From Timema cristinae (lineage: Eukaryota > Arthropoda > Insecta > Phasmatodea > Timematidae), in contig JBCFYV010011135.1 of the NCBI GenBank assembly GCA_039000515.1, positions 14,336,376-14,400,375 of the forward strand: DNA of 64,000 nt. The letters run 5' to 3'. The notes under the pieces were generated by a model, which was not told where the DNA came from, ran no database searches, and saw only the letters and a program-made list of their open reading frames with translations. A program made the translations under genes and the position numbers. Positions 11,462 to 64,000 of this stretch are shown piece after piece. Every line of letters starts with the position of its first letter. Position 1 is the stretch's first letter.

Positions 11462-12847
11462 ACCAAGGCTATGGCTGAACTTTCAGTCGCAGACCTTGAA
11501 ATTCGGAAGGTAGAGGGAGAAAAGAACATAGATCAATATCTGACCCTGCTGGTTGTTGCAGAGACCTCAGTTAATTGTCAAAAAAAATATTTTGGTTATT
11601 TAATAGCCACACCTAGTACACTAATTAAATACATTGAGTTATGTTTAGGCATTCTAGTCACATTTATTATCATGTATTTGGCAAACAAATTTAACCAAAA
11701 TTTAGGTATTTCAGCACTGGTAGAGTGAGAAAGGAGGAAGGGGAGGGAGCACGAGGCTACTTAGCCCTGGTTGACAGTAATTCTTGTTTTTGTTTTACAT
11801 TAGTGACTTATTAGTAATTGTGATTTTATATAATTATACATCAAAGAATCCCAAAAGTCAGGAGTGTAATTTCATCATTTCAAGATAATTTAGAATGAAA
11901 AGGTAAATAAAATATATTTCAAATAATTCACTTAATCAGTGGTGCGCCCAGCCATATACTTTGGGGAAGGCATTCAATCAAGGTTGTAGAAAGAATGAAA
12001 TTTTGACGGAAAGAGCGGGTTTGGTGTTGCACAGCCCCTATAACCCCTTGAGGCTAATATTTGTGAATATTAAATACTTTTAGAAATTATTTGGATTAGT
12101 TTTATAGAAATCCAGATATTTAAACAATGCAAATGGTATTGAAGCTAATATTTGGGTTCTTTTTTCAATTGTTAAGTTTTGTGTGCAAAGGTAAAACTTT
12201 TGAATATTAGGCTTAAGTTAGAAGCCTGTTCTTAAAATGTAGCCTATATATTCAACACATCTTCAATGTTAAATATCTTAATTATACTTCATATTGTTTT
12301 AAATTTCTATTAACATTATTTATGGTGTTGGGGGAAACAGGGGGTGTCAAATACACTGTTTGCCCTTCTCCCTCTTGGGTTCACCATTGCTTACAGCAAA
12401 AGATGTGTGTAAATATCTTAGTAATAAACCAATGACATAGTGATAAGAGTATTAATAGGAGATAATCTCCCCTATGTTAGTCAAGTTTACACATCTAAAT
12501 AGCTTCTGGAGCATACATTCTCAAGTTGGAAGACTCGTTTGTTTCCAAGCAGCATTGTGTGAGATAAGTTAGGCTTTAAGAAATAGTTGTAATTGCAACG
12601 TGTGTTGGACAATCCACCTGATACCCTCCCACCAATCATTGATGGACGCTCGATCCATGTTCCATTTCATTTTACTCTTAATATGATTGTTTGCTTTGAG
12701 TATTGCTAACTGTGTGCTTTTAATTACACTAAGCTAAATTAATAAGATATGTCTCTTCTTATGCATTCAGAAATGTTCCCATACCGCTCCTAGCCCAAAC
12801 ATTAATATTTACTTAAATTTCTAACCATGTAGATAGCATTACAAATT
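11462..12847. other. Intergenic, nothing recognised
   Basis: AT-rich; the open frame up to 11,728 overlaps the opposite strand of the mariner remnant and has no recognisable product. Confidence 0.5.
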
Positions 12848-12935
12848 GAAGACCTCCTTTGTGGCCTAATGGTAAGAGGTTCTGGCTACGGACCCAGAGG
12901 TTCCTGGTTTGATTCTCGGTGATTCCAGATTACCT
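12848..12935 (+). mobile_element. tRNA-like SINE head of a separate type
   Basis: TTTGTGGCCTAATGGTAAGA followed by CCTGGTTTGATTCTCGGTG gives A- and B-box-like segments. The 3' half is unlike families A and B. A reversed shared tail follows at 13,026-13,068. Confidence 0.55.
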
Positions 12936-13025
12936 GGGGAGCGGTGGGTTTGGAAAGGTTTAGACTCAGCCTAGTGTGGATAAATAAGGCGCTACTTGAA
13001 TAAAGAAGTAGTGGCTCCGGTATAT

Positions 13026-13068
13026 TATTAGCACCGCGTCTTACTACTTGTTCGGGCTATACGCAGGC
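13026..13068 (-). mobile_element. Isolated shared SINE tail
   Basis: ATTAGCACCGCGTCTTACTA then TTGTTCGGGCTATACG: the common tail in reverse, without its own head. Confidence 0.65.
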
Positions 13069-13229
13069 TCCGGTATAGAAAGCAGAATTTAATGGCAGAG
13101 GCGTCATCATGCTGACAACATGAAACCTTCTCCCCACAAGTGTTGGCATTAATTCGCCAAACAGTTTGGCAGCCACTAAATAGGTATAGCCTGAATGTGG
13201 CCTGACGCCATGAAGCTTCTTTTATTACA

Positions 13230-13495
13230 TTTTTTGAGTGGATGGTAATCATCGTTGTGGAAAAATAAAAAATATGGGAGTAGGGGGGGCCTCAAAATTT
13301 CCTAAGATAGCTCACAGTTAAGGGGAAATAATAAACGACGAAGAACCAATGTTTTATAGGTACATTTCTTTTAATACTTCACTTGAAATAATCCCTTGAC
13401 GATCTTGGACAAATGTGGTTGAAGGTCCTCAGTCCTCTAATCTCCCCTGCAACTTTTAGAGTACAGCATACCTATTAATTTTCTCAGAATACACC
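13230..13495. repeat. Dispersed repeat, second copy near 45.0-45.36 kb
   Basis: GAGTGGATGGTAATCATCG and TACCTATTAATTTTCTCAGA recur with small changes at 45,031 and 45,330 in the same order. Its class is not recognised. Confidence 0.55.
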
Positions 13496-13582
13496 ACTGC
13501 TATTATTGAATATTTAATGAAGAAAATGACACTGAAAAGTGCATTTCTCCTCTGCATCCTAATTGAGCAAGCAAATTGATAT

Positions 13583-13745
13583 ATTATTATTATTATTATT
13601 ATTATTAGCACCGCGTCTTACTACCCGTTCGGGTTATACGCTCTTACGCTAATGTGTAATGTAGGGTGATTGTGAGATGAAATGAAGGACCTACAGTTTA
13701 ACGTGGAATCCGAACCACGGTGGAGGGCTGGCATTCCCCACATTC
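13583..13745 (-). mobile_element. 5'-truncated SINE family A
   Basis: (TAA)n, shared tail and body in reverse orientation, stopping at CCCCACATTC. The tRNA head is missing, as for incomplete reverse transcription. Confidence 0.88.
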
Positions 13746-14292
13746 AAAAATGATATTAAATACAAACTAAAAAAAAAAACAGGCCAAGTGCAACCAGTGT
13801 GGCTACAATAGGCCCGGGCTCCTGGGCTACACTAGTTCCATGTGCAAAATCGCTGGGGCAAGTGCAGCCACGGCTGTAATTTTTTACAGAGGTAAGCTAA
13901 AGCAAAATAAAGCACATAACATACATCTACGCATCAAAATTATCTAGAAACATAAAAACCAATAGCCTGGGTGTTTAGTTTCATGAATAAGGAGGCTGAA
14001 AACTTTAGGTCTGGCACTCTTACTCAACGGTGAAACAAAAGGATTTTTTTCAAATTAAAAAAATATATATACTTCTTAGATTAAACTGCTAGTGGAAGTA
14101 AAAAGTGTAAAAATGGGTCTTAAAAACATATGCTGTATTTTTTTAGGTCTAAATAGTCTTTTATGAGTTTTTTATAGCCCATGACCACACTTGCCCTGTG
14201 GATATACTTACCCCCTTCACACTACTTTAACAATCGCTTGAGTTTGGAACTTTCCTACATTTGGACCTTGGAGAGGCAATATCACTAAGAAC

Positions 14293-14905
14293 TAGAGATG
14301 GGCGACTCAAATCCTCAATTCCTATGGTATTCGAAAAATTGAAGATTTGTAAAAATTGAGTCTTGACACCACATCAATTCTTCAACTCCCACTTATGAAT
14401 TTCCAATTTTAATATTTACTCTTAAGGGGTCCTTATACCGGCTTTGCAAATTTAACATTTTTAAGTCTGTATACACCTTCTAAATTTTGAATTTAAATTC
14501 TAATCTTGCTAATTTTCGGATTCGATGGGTTTAGTGTCAAAATTCAAATCTTTTCATACTTAAGAATAATTTCAACTTTCTATGGTCTTATACAGCAAAC
14601 CAATATAAAAAAAAATAGTTATTCATTTGGTTTATAAACTTTCATAAGCTAGTCATGAGGCTTTGTTTACTTGTTTAACTTACACTAAGTTTAAAATATT
14701 TTCAAAGACTATTAAGGATATGTTATTTGATTTGGATTTGAAACATTTCCAAAATAAAATTATTTGATTCAGATTTGACATTTTATTTTTGGTATATTTG
14801 ATTTGGATTTGACTCGAAAAAAATTCTGAGCATGTAATTAGATTCAGAATCGATTCAATCTGGTATGTCAAGATTCTGATTAAACTCGAAATGGACAATT
14901 ATGGA
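14293..14905. mobile_element. Probable hAT-type MITE (TAGAGATGG ends), right end unclear
   Basis: It starts TAGAGATGGGCGACTCAAAT, like the element at 24,717, and is followed by sequence rich in AGATTTG/GATTCAGA. A matching right end was not found; near 14,903 only GGATTCGCATAG remains. Confidence 0.45.
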
Positions 14906-16900
14906 TTCGCATAGGCTTATTGTTTTTTATCACATCTAAAAGTTTATGTCTTTTTTTACCTTCCCTTTCTCTATTTCTGTGGTCCTGTTTAAAATGTTTG
15001 AACTCTTATGGCTATTTAGCATGGTTCCTTAATCTTCCTTCCAAATTATCTCCCTACACTAGTAAGTAGTTTATTATATTGGTTTGGAAATTTTAAACCT
15101 TTCGCCTCCAAACTCAATTTTCTAGCTACAATTAGAAATTTAAATTTTCTACCACACCCAAAAGTCTCGTTTCTGTCATACCCCCCACTATCTGGGGCTT
15201 CACTTAAAAAGTTTTTAAGTTATAAGAATTCTATAAATATTTGTAGTGGGCCTTTTACCTGACTCGTAAATTTAAATTTTCTACCACATTGATAACTAGC
15301 TACTTTTATTAGTTTTGAATCTCCCTTCACACACTTTTTTCCAAATCATTTTAGAAAATTAACCTTTTCAAGATGTATCTGGAGTTTTTTCTGTCTGACA
15401 AATTTTAATTCTATACCTCCTCTTTAATAAAGTTTTTTTTTTTAATTATGTCATCCCCCCCCCCCCCCCCCCCCCCCCCCAATTGCCTTGAGCTCCATTT
15501 TGAGATTTCCCATTCTTGAAAATTTCAGATTTCCCACTTGTCTAAAAGTGCTTTATCTTTTTATGGAGGCACACACTCACACACACTTTCTGCTTTATGA
15601 TAAATATGCCTACGAGAATGAAAACAGTTAATGTGATTAATAAAAAGAGATTGTACGCATACAAAAATATATTTTACACATAACCAGGGAAAGTTGAAAC
15701 TAGATTGTTGGTTTTATCAACGGTATGCACTTATATTTCTTTATCTGGTTATGTAATCTTTGCCTAGCCCACAACCTCGATGCCGTGAGTAGTGTATATA
15801 TGTTTTTTCTTTTCAATTTCGATCAATAAACTCCTACTTAGAAAATTTTAATTCAAATTCTATTTAAAAAAATTTATTAAATCGACATAATCGCCAGATT
15901 CATCGGTAAATTCATACACCATTAGTTGTAATATTGTTAATTTTGAGTTAAAAAGTTAATACACACACACATGTATCCAATTCTCAATGGTTGTGGAGAT
16001 ACAGCTGTTTGAAACTGGCACGTAGAAAGCCATTATTAGAGATATTAAATAACAATAAATGACTTGGTGTTGTTCTTCTGTCTCACCAATCCTTATAACC
16101 AACAGAACCTCCTGTATTGTTAGTGAAAGTTCATTTTACAGACATTTTTTTTAGCTAAATGAGCCCTCTAAGAAGAATTTGTAACAAAAATTAGCTTAAG
16201 CACCTGATTGACAATCATACTATACCACAAGTTTACAGAGAAATTATGTTGAAAATTTGTGGATTTTCGTCAGACCACCAATGCGAGTTACAGGTATTGT
16301 TGATACAGTCACGAGCAAAAGTAGATTAATCGCTTAACAGTATTAATAGAATTAATCAGTGTATAGCATTTACACACTAACAAAATTCCAATAAAATGGC
16401 TCCACCTCTTGGTTGAAGGTGTTACACCTGCCGAATGTGAAAATTGATACAAAGGCGTGCTGATGTTATGGTTTCACCATAATCTAGTATGTGAAACACC
16501 ACTAAATATAGAAATTCTTTGTATGTTTATTGTAGGACTTCATTCTACCTACGGAAGTATGTATTACATTCAACGCACTTGTTCATTTAGACGTTCAAAA
16601 GTAATAAGAGAGTTGGATAACATAATCAAATCTCCACAATCTTTGTATACACTAGTAAACCCTATTGGTACGGTATTGTACTATTAGAAAAACGTTGACG
16701 GTATTCTCTACAAGAAACAGCCTTCCATTACAAAAACTGTAAACAAACACAGTATCAGCATATTCAGCTTGTACGGATCGAAATGTGCAGCATTCTTAAC
16801 AAATTTTATCACAAAACATCAGCATGTATAGCTTCTTCTTAGTCAAAGCTGATTCAAAGCTGCACTCACAGTTTTAAAAGCTGTATCTCCGCATTTATTG
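14906..16900. other. Intergenic, only poly-C seen
   Basis: Apart from the C run at 15,455-15,480 and short AC runs, no element or coding sequence was recognised. The open frame at 16,457-16,687 has no identifiable product. Confidence 0.5.
15455..15480. repeat. Poly-C run
   Basis: 26 consecutive C following a T-rich stretch, bounded by AATTGCC. Confidence 0.95.
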
Positions 16901-16912
16901 AGATTGACAAGG

Positions 16913-17172
16913 ACCCGCCTCGGTGGCGTAGTTGGCTAACGTGCTTGTCGTGTTTAGCTCGACTGCTGAGGACGGGGAGATCGAGGTTCGAATCTCGGTC
17001 GGGTGAACTGGGGTGGCTTTTCCTGAACGGTTTTCCACTCTGCCTCCACGCAAATGCGGGTTCACTTCCTCTAATTAAACCTTCCTAATTCCTAATCCAT
17101 TAGCGTAATTAGTACTTAAAGCGTATAACCCGAACGGGTAGTAAGACGGTGCTAAATATTATTATTATTATT
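16913..17172 (+). mobile_element. SINE family B, full length
   Basis: Class II tRNA head, body, shared tail and (TTA)n. Flanks ATTGACAAGG and ATTGGACAAGGG look like a target duplication with one inserted base. Confidence 0.9.
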
Positions 17173-17254
17173 AATTGGACAAGGGTTTACATGGCCTTTT
17201 TACTCAGAGTAACCTCCCAAAATATTTCAAAAATGAGGTGGCCCAATGGCTAGA

Positions 17255-17665
17255 TAATTTTATAATAAAGGAAATTGATAAAACTAAAGAAAGAGGAAAA
17301 ATAAACTACTAAGAATAATAATAAATTTGATGAAGAAAGCCCACCTAGGGAAAGAGGAAAGATGTGGGAAGAATCCAATGCACAAAGGTGACATCTTCTT
17401 CCTTTCTTCTGTCTTCTATAGTAGAAGTAGTCACAACACACATTTTAAACACAAATATAATATTTCGGCATTGTTGCCTTTATCAAACACAAAGAAGAAG
17501 AGAGTACAAATAACACAAACAATGGATTACTCCATCTTGAATTTTGAATTAAACTGTTAGAAACAAATTTCCCTAGGTGGGCTTTCTTCATCAAATTTAT
17601 TCTTATTCTTAGTAGTTTATTTTTCCTCTTTCTTTAGTTTTATCAATTTCCTTTATTATAAAAAA
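17255..17665. mobile_element. Foldback element with ~95-bp inverted arms
   Basis: Left arm TATAATAAAGGAAATTGATA ... AAAGCCCACCTAGGGAAA is matched in reverse by TTTCCCTAGGTGGGCTTT ... TATCAATTTCCTTTATTATA at about 17,568-17,660. A fragment of the same arm recurs at 31,066-31,100. No coding sequence was seen in the 215-bp centre. Confidence 0.85.
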
Positions 17666-17699
17666 ACTCCCTAAATATTTGTTATTTCTCCTGGAACAT

Positions 17700-17740
17700 C
17701 ATATATATATATATACATACACACACACACACACACACAT
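17700..17740. repeat. (TA)n(CA)n microsatellite
   Basis: ATATATATATATATACATAC followed by about 9 CA units. Confidence 0.9.
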
Positions 17741-17744
17741 TGAG

Positions 17745-18970
17745 TATAAGTACCCATTCGGGTTGTACACATATTAGTTTTGCTAATGAAATGAGGATAA
17801 TAAGGAGGGAAGAATCGATTGCTGGAGATGGAGGTGAGGTGTCATTTTGGTTTTATAATGAGACAAAACTTTAGTTAAAATGACTGCTACATTCACCCGT
17901 AGTCAAGCATGTCAGATATGGTATATTTGCACAAAAAATATCTTATGCGAAGTGATTTTTAAAAACTAGGAACACCAGGAGATGTGCATCAAGCTATTTT
18001 AAAAACCCTAAAGGAAGAAATAGAATATTTAATGGTTCAAAACTTATCCAGTATTAATTTAAAATACATTTAAAATCTTAGCACAGGAACATAAAAATTA
18101 AATATATAAAAATAAACTTGTATTCAAAATAATTTGTATGTATAGTAGTAAATATTTATTAGTTTCAAAAGTATTCGGTCAAGTGTATTTAAATATTTAC
18201 ATGTTCATCTATAACCAATTATTAAACAAAAACATATAAAAAAATCAAACACTTGCAGTTGCTTGGTTTGGAAAATTTGATACATTTATAATAGCTAATA
18301 CAGCATTTAAAGGTAATTTAAAAAAAACATTTTTTAAGTTAAGAAACAATTATAATCAGTTTTGTTGTAAAGAAAGAAGTTAACTTAATAAAATGTTGTT
18401 GCAAGTATGCCCCTTAGAACCAGATTCACCTCTTGGAAAACACCTGACATAAGTAGGTTATATGGCTGGAACCAGGTGTAATTAGCGCAGTTTTCTGAAT
18501 TCTACTTTGAAACTAAGAATGGAATAAAGACGAATAAAACCATTTTATTGTGTTTTTTAAAAAAAGGCAACAAGATTTAAAAGAAAAACAAGTATATTTT
18601 CAAGAAAAAAAACTGATAGACTTATGCAAAATTTCAAGGCTGTCAACTGAAGAATTTAGAAAACCACACCTCCATGTGTTTTCTGGTTCAAGAGTAATCT
18701 TTTGTAGAGTTTCTTAACCATGGGATTTTAAAAACAAAAAAGAACCGAACAAGATCAAATTCTATGTTAAGCTTTAAAAGGTAAACTACAATAACTAAAA
18801 TAAAGAATAGTGAAATCAAGACTAGAATGGTAAGAAGTGAAAGTTGAAAGAACATGAACAATTGGTAGAGAAGGGTCGAACCCACATTTTCTCAAATCTA
18901 AACCTTTACTATACTTTTATTTCCCCCTTTAATAGAGATTTTGTTCATTTTAATTTGTTGATTAATATAG
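17745..18970. other. Intergenic, nothing recognised
   Basis: AT-rich, no element ends or coding sequence seen. Confidence 0.5.
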
Positions 18971-18974
18971 AAAA

Positions 18975-19060
18975 TAAGTCTGACCCTTTAACTCAGGGAG
19001 GAGCGTGTCTGCCTACCGAACTAAAGGTCTCTGGTTGTATTCCCAGTCCGGCCTAAAATA
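18975..19060 (+). mobile_element. tRNA-like sequence (SINE head or tRNA pseudogene)
   Basis: TTTAACTCAGGGAGGAGCGT and GGTTGTATTCCCAGTCCGGCC resemble the D- and T-arm regions. The T-stem does not pair, so it is not a working tRNA gene. Confidence 0.45.
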
Positions 19061-19149
19061 TATAGTATATCACTGTTCTAGATTTAAATTTTATTTTATA
19101 AGCCATGTACTGAAATTGTGTTCTTAGCCAAGCTGCTTAGGAATATAAT

Positions 19150-19440
19150 TAGTCCAAAAGAGGTACAAAAATGTTGTGGAGGAAAGCAGGTTACATAATG
19201 ATGAGTTACATACCCTGTATGCACAAGACACTATTAGTATAATCAAATCTCACAGATTACAGTGGGCAGGAAATGCAGTGCAAATAGAATAATCTAGAAC
19301 TGTGTACAGAGTATTGAATAGTAAACCCAATGGGAAAGAAACATTGGGAAGTCCAAGAGACATGGTAGGATAACATTAGAATGGACCCGATATAGGGTGT
19401 AATGAGGTGGACTGGTTAGAACTATATATATTCATATTCA
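19150..19440 (+). pseudogene. LINE reverse-transcriptase 3' end fragment (family Y)
   Basis: Readable pieces include LQWAGNAVQIE, SRTVYRVLNSKPNGKETLG and CNEVDWLEL, the characteristic C-terminal tail of insect non-LTR retrotransposon polyproteins (LRWxGHVxRM ... GRPRxRWxDxI). Stops interrupt it. Two more copies lie at 20,145 and 21,735 on the other strand. Confidence 0.72.
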
Positions 19441-20144
19441 CTCAGTTAAATGTAAAATTAATGATCTTGAGATAGTTAGGTTTTTATTTTGTATTCCTCC
19501 TTGTAAGGTTCACATCTCAAAAATAAATAAGATCATATATTTTTTTAATCACTCTCAAATCTGAATATTTTTCAAATTCTTGACTCTAATATCTTTTAAG
19601 GATTTGACTAATTTGAAGGGTTGATGTCAGGTTAATTTGAATCCTACATTTACAATAAAAACCACCACTTAACACTTTTATCTGAAGAAAACATAACACT
19701 GTGAACGTGACACTCAACACCCCAATGTTTTAACATATTCCGAGGACTCCACCCATGATGAGCGAAAATTACTTTTTACATGGGCACTATCCAGATTCTA
19801 TAGGCCAATGGGACCAGATAGAGCCAGTTATAATGGAATTTATTTAAAATACAATATAGATTCGCATATCCAGTCTGTAGCAACATAAATAAACTAATAT
19901 GTAAAAATACTGGAGGCTTTAATTTAGTATGCTTTCTTTTGAAAATTGGTTAGCTGCCTCAAAGCTCTATTTACTTTAATGAGTTGAGAACCATTAGTAA
20001 AATTGATAAAATAAAATGTTTCATTGGTGTGTTTCAGATATACTTTAAAGTAGAGAAAGATAAACAAGTCTTCACATGTTAATTTCTATTACTTTAAGGC
20101 ATTTTATTTCTCAGTGTTTTATTCCATACCTACTTACTCTATGA

Positions 20145-20345
20145 CATTAGGAACTCGAAAAGTTCATTGGCACACTTACTAAAGTACACCACTTATTCCT
20201 ATCTTGAGTTAGTTTTATCCAGTCCACCTCATTACACCGTATCTTTTTCAGGTCCATTCTAATGTTATCCTCCCATCCGAGTTTCTAAATCTTCCCAGTG
20301 GTCTCTTCCCGTTGTATTTGCCAGGCAATACCCCGAAAAAGGTTA
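20145..20345 (-). pseudogene. LINE family Y fragment
   Basis: The reverse complement shares GGTGTAATGAGGTGGACTGG-like and AACTCGAAA... (Phe-Arg-Val) sequence with the copies at 19.2 and 21.8 kb. Confidence 0.6.
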
Positions 20346-20683
20346 TTTTCTCCATAGCCTTTAGATAACTTGAAAATTAAAGATGAGAAAGAGAAAAATA
20401 GTAAGTTTTTGTGATTTTTTTTAACAAATGTGTTTTTTTAAAGATTTTGAATCTCAATAGTTAAAGAATTGATATTTGATATTGCTCACATTTTAAAACA
20501 TTTGCACACCGCTAACAATTTAATGAAACAAGAATGAATTAAAAAGCAGTTAGAAAAAATTATATTAGATTGCACAGCCTGGGATTGATTCAATGATGAG
20601 TTAAAGAATAAAAAGAGTTTGGTGAATTGGTTTCGTAAATAACTAACTTGTTTCAAGAGATTGAATGACATAATTATTATTAT

Positions 20684-20711
20684 TAGTAGTAGTAGTAGTA
20701 GTAGTAGTAGT
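20684..20711. repeat. (TAG)n microsatellite
   Basis: About nine TAG units after a short ATT run. Confidence 0.9.
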
Positions 20712-21370
20712 AATCTGGTGGATATAACATACAAATAATTAAAAAAAGTGTGTCACAAGATAGCTATTGACTTATAGCTGACAATGTAAATAAAAACACC
20801 GAAAAAAATCTGGCGAGTTTTTTAAAAAGTTTATTTTAGTCTACCCAAACTCTGTGTCTGATCTATTTGCTATAAGAGTAGGGACTATCTAGATTAAATG
20901 TACTGCATGGAGAGTGAAAACATTTAAGAACAAAATTATGATAAGTACATCTGATTAGGGTTCAAACTCTCACCTAAAACTGTTATCAGGAATATAAAGA
21001 CCTGCGGGTTTTTACCTTATCAAACTATAAATATTAAACAAAAAATACACATCCCATTTTGTGACATACTTAAATATATATATGCTAAAATGTTTGCTTA
21101 ATCCTCAAGAGACAAATCATAAAACCATGGCAAGTAACGGATGCCGTCAACTAAACCACTATGAGGTCCCTCAATCAAAGGACTTAAAATCAGTCATCAA
21201 TCTACTATGTTTTCCACCCATACACTTATTTTCAACCAAATTTAGAAGCTAATTAGCAAACTATTTAAATCAAATCACATCCTAGTGGTATAAAATACAT
21301 ATTTTTAACAAGTTGACTTGCACAAAGATAGCAAAAAGTTTTACAATGCATAAAAATTTTAATAAAACAT

Positions 21371-21376
21371 TTTATT
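21371..21376 (-). terminator. Candidate polyadenylation signal of Nedd4
   Basis: AATAAA on the minus strand, about 130 nt after the stop codon. The hexamer is common by chance in such AT-rich DNA, and other copies lie further downstream. Confidence 0.3.
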
Positions 21377-21503
21377 TTGTTGGAAGAGTAAAGTTAGAGA
21401 AAAAGAGCTACTCTAAAATAATATAATATTTATATGTATATACAATATGATACAGTTTGCTAAGGAAATGTTTACAGTAGTATCACATGGTTCTGAACCG
21501 CAG

Positions 21504-64000
<42,497 letters not shown>

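Overview
This is a stretch of eukaryotic nuclear DNA, AT-rich and with large introns. The clearest content is one split gene on the minus strand, an orthologue of the Nedd4-family HECT E3 ubiquitin ligase (C2 - three WW - HECT). The protein reads most like arthropod (insect) Nedd4. The AT-rich introns, copia, mariner, pogo/Tigger and hAT remnants and abundant tRNA-derived SINEs also fit an insect or other arthropod. I cannot name the species from sequence alone.

Layout. About 1-21,500 is intergenic sequence downstream of the gene. It holds a degenerate purine-rich array (520-1335) and a decayed Ty1/copia retrotransposon on the minus strand (about 1,591-6,459). The copia copy is split by a 2.0-kb terminal-inverted-repeat element at 3,413-5,418. 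Further on are SINEs, a mariner transposase remnant broken by a SINE (about 10,650-11,461), a foldback element (about 17,250-17,670) and LINE tails. From 21,504 to the right edge the window is the Nedd4 gene, read right to left: C2 exons (64,000-62,462), WW1 (51,070-50,952), linker exons (48.4 kb, 42.8 kb, possibly 41.6 kb), WW2 plus half of WW3 (40.2-39.98 kb), the rest of WW3 (37.4 kb), a pre-HECT linker (33.7 kb), and five HECT exons (30.8-21.5 kb). The N-terminus and promoter lie beyond position 64,000.

Nearly all exon joins agree in reading phase. Two do not: the C2-to-WW1 join, which predicts an unseen exon of length 3n+1 within an 11-kb intron, and a 50-nt exon-like segment at 41,570-41,619 that would shift the frame. 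A 306-bp near-palindrome lies between that segment and the upstream acidic exon.

The introns are filled with repeats. Several tRNA-headed SINE families with different heads (Glu-like; class II Leu/Ser-like) share one conserved 3' tail containing the hairpin ACCCGAACGGGT. Another SINE family ends in the same sequence as a LINE fragment in the window, as expected if that LINE mobilises it. Several hAT-type elements have 8-bp target duplications, and pogo/Tigger elements have TA duplications. I saw no CRISPR, operon, rRNA or functional tRNA gene, and no second host protein-coding gene.
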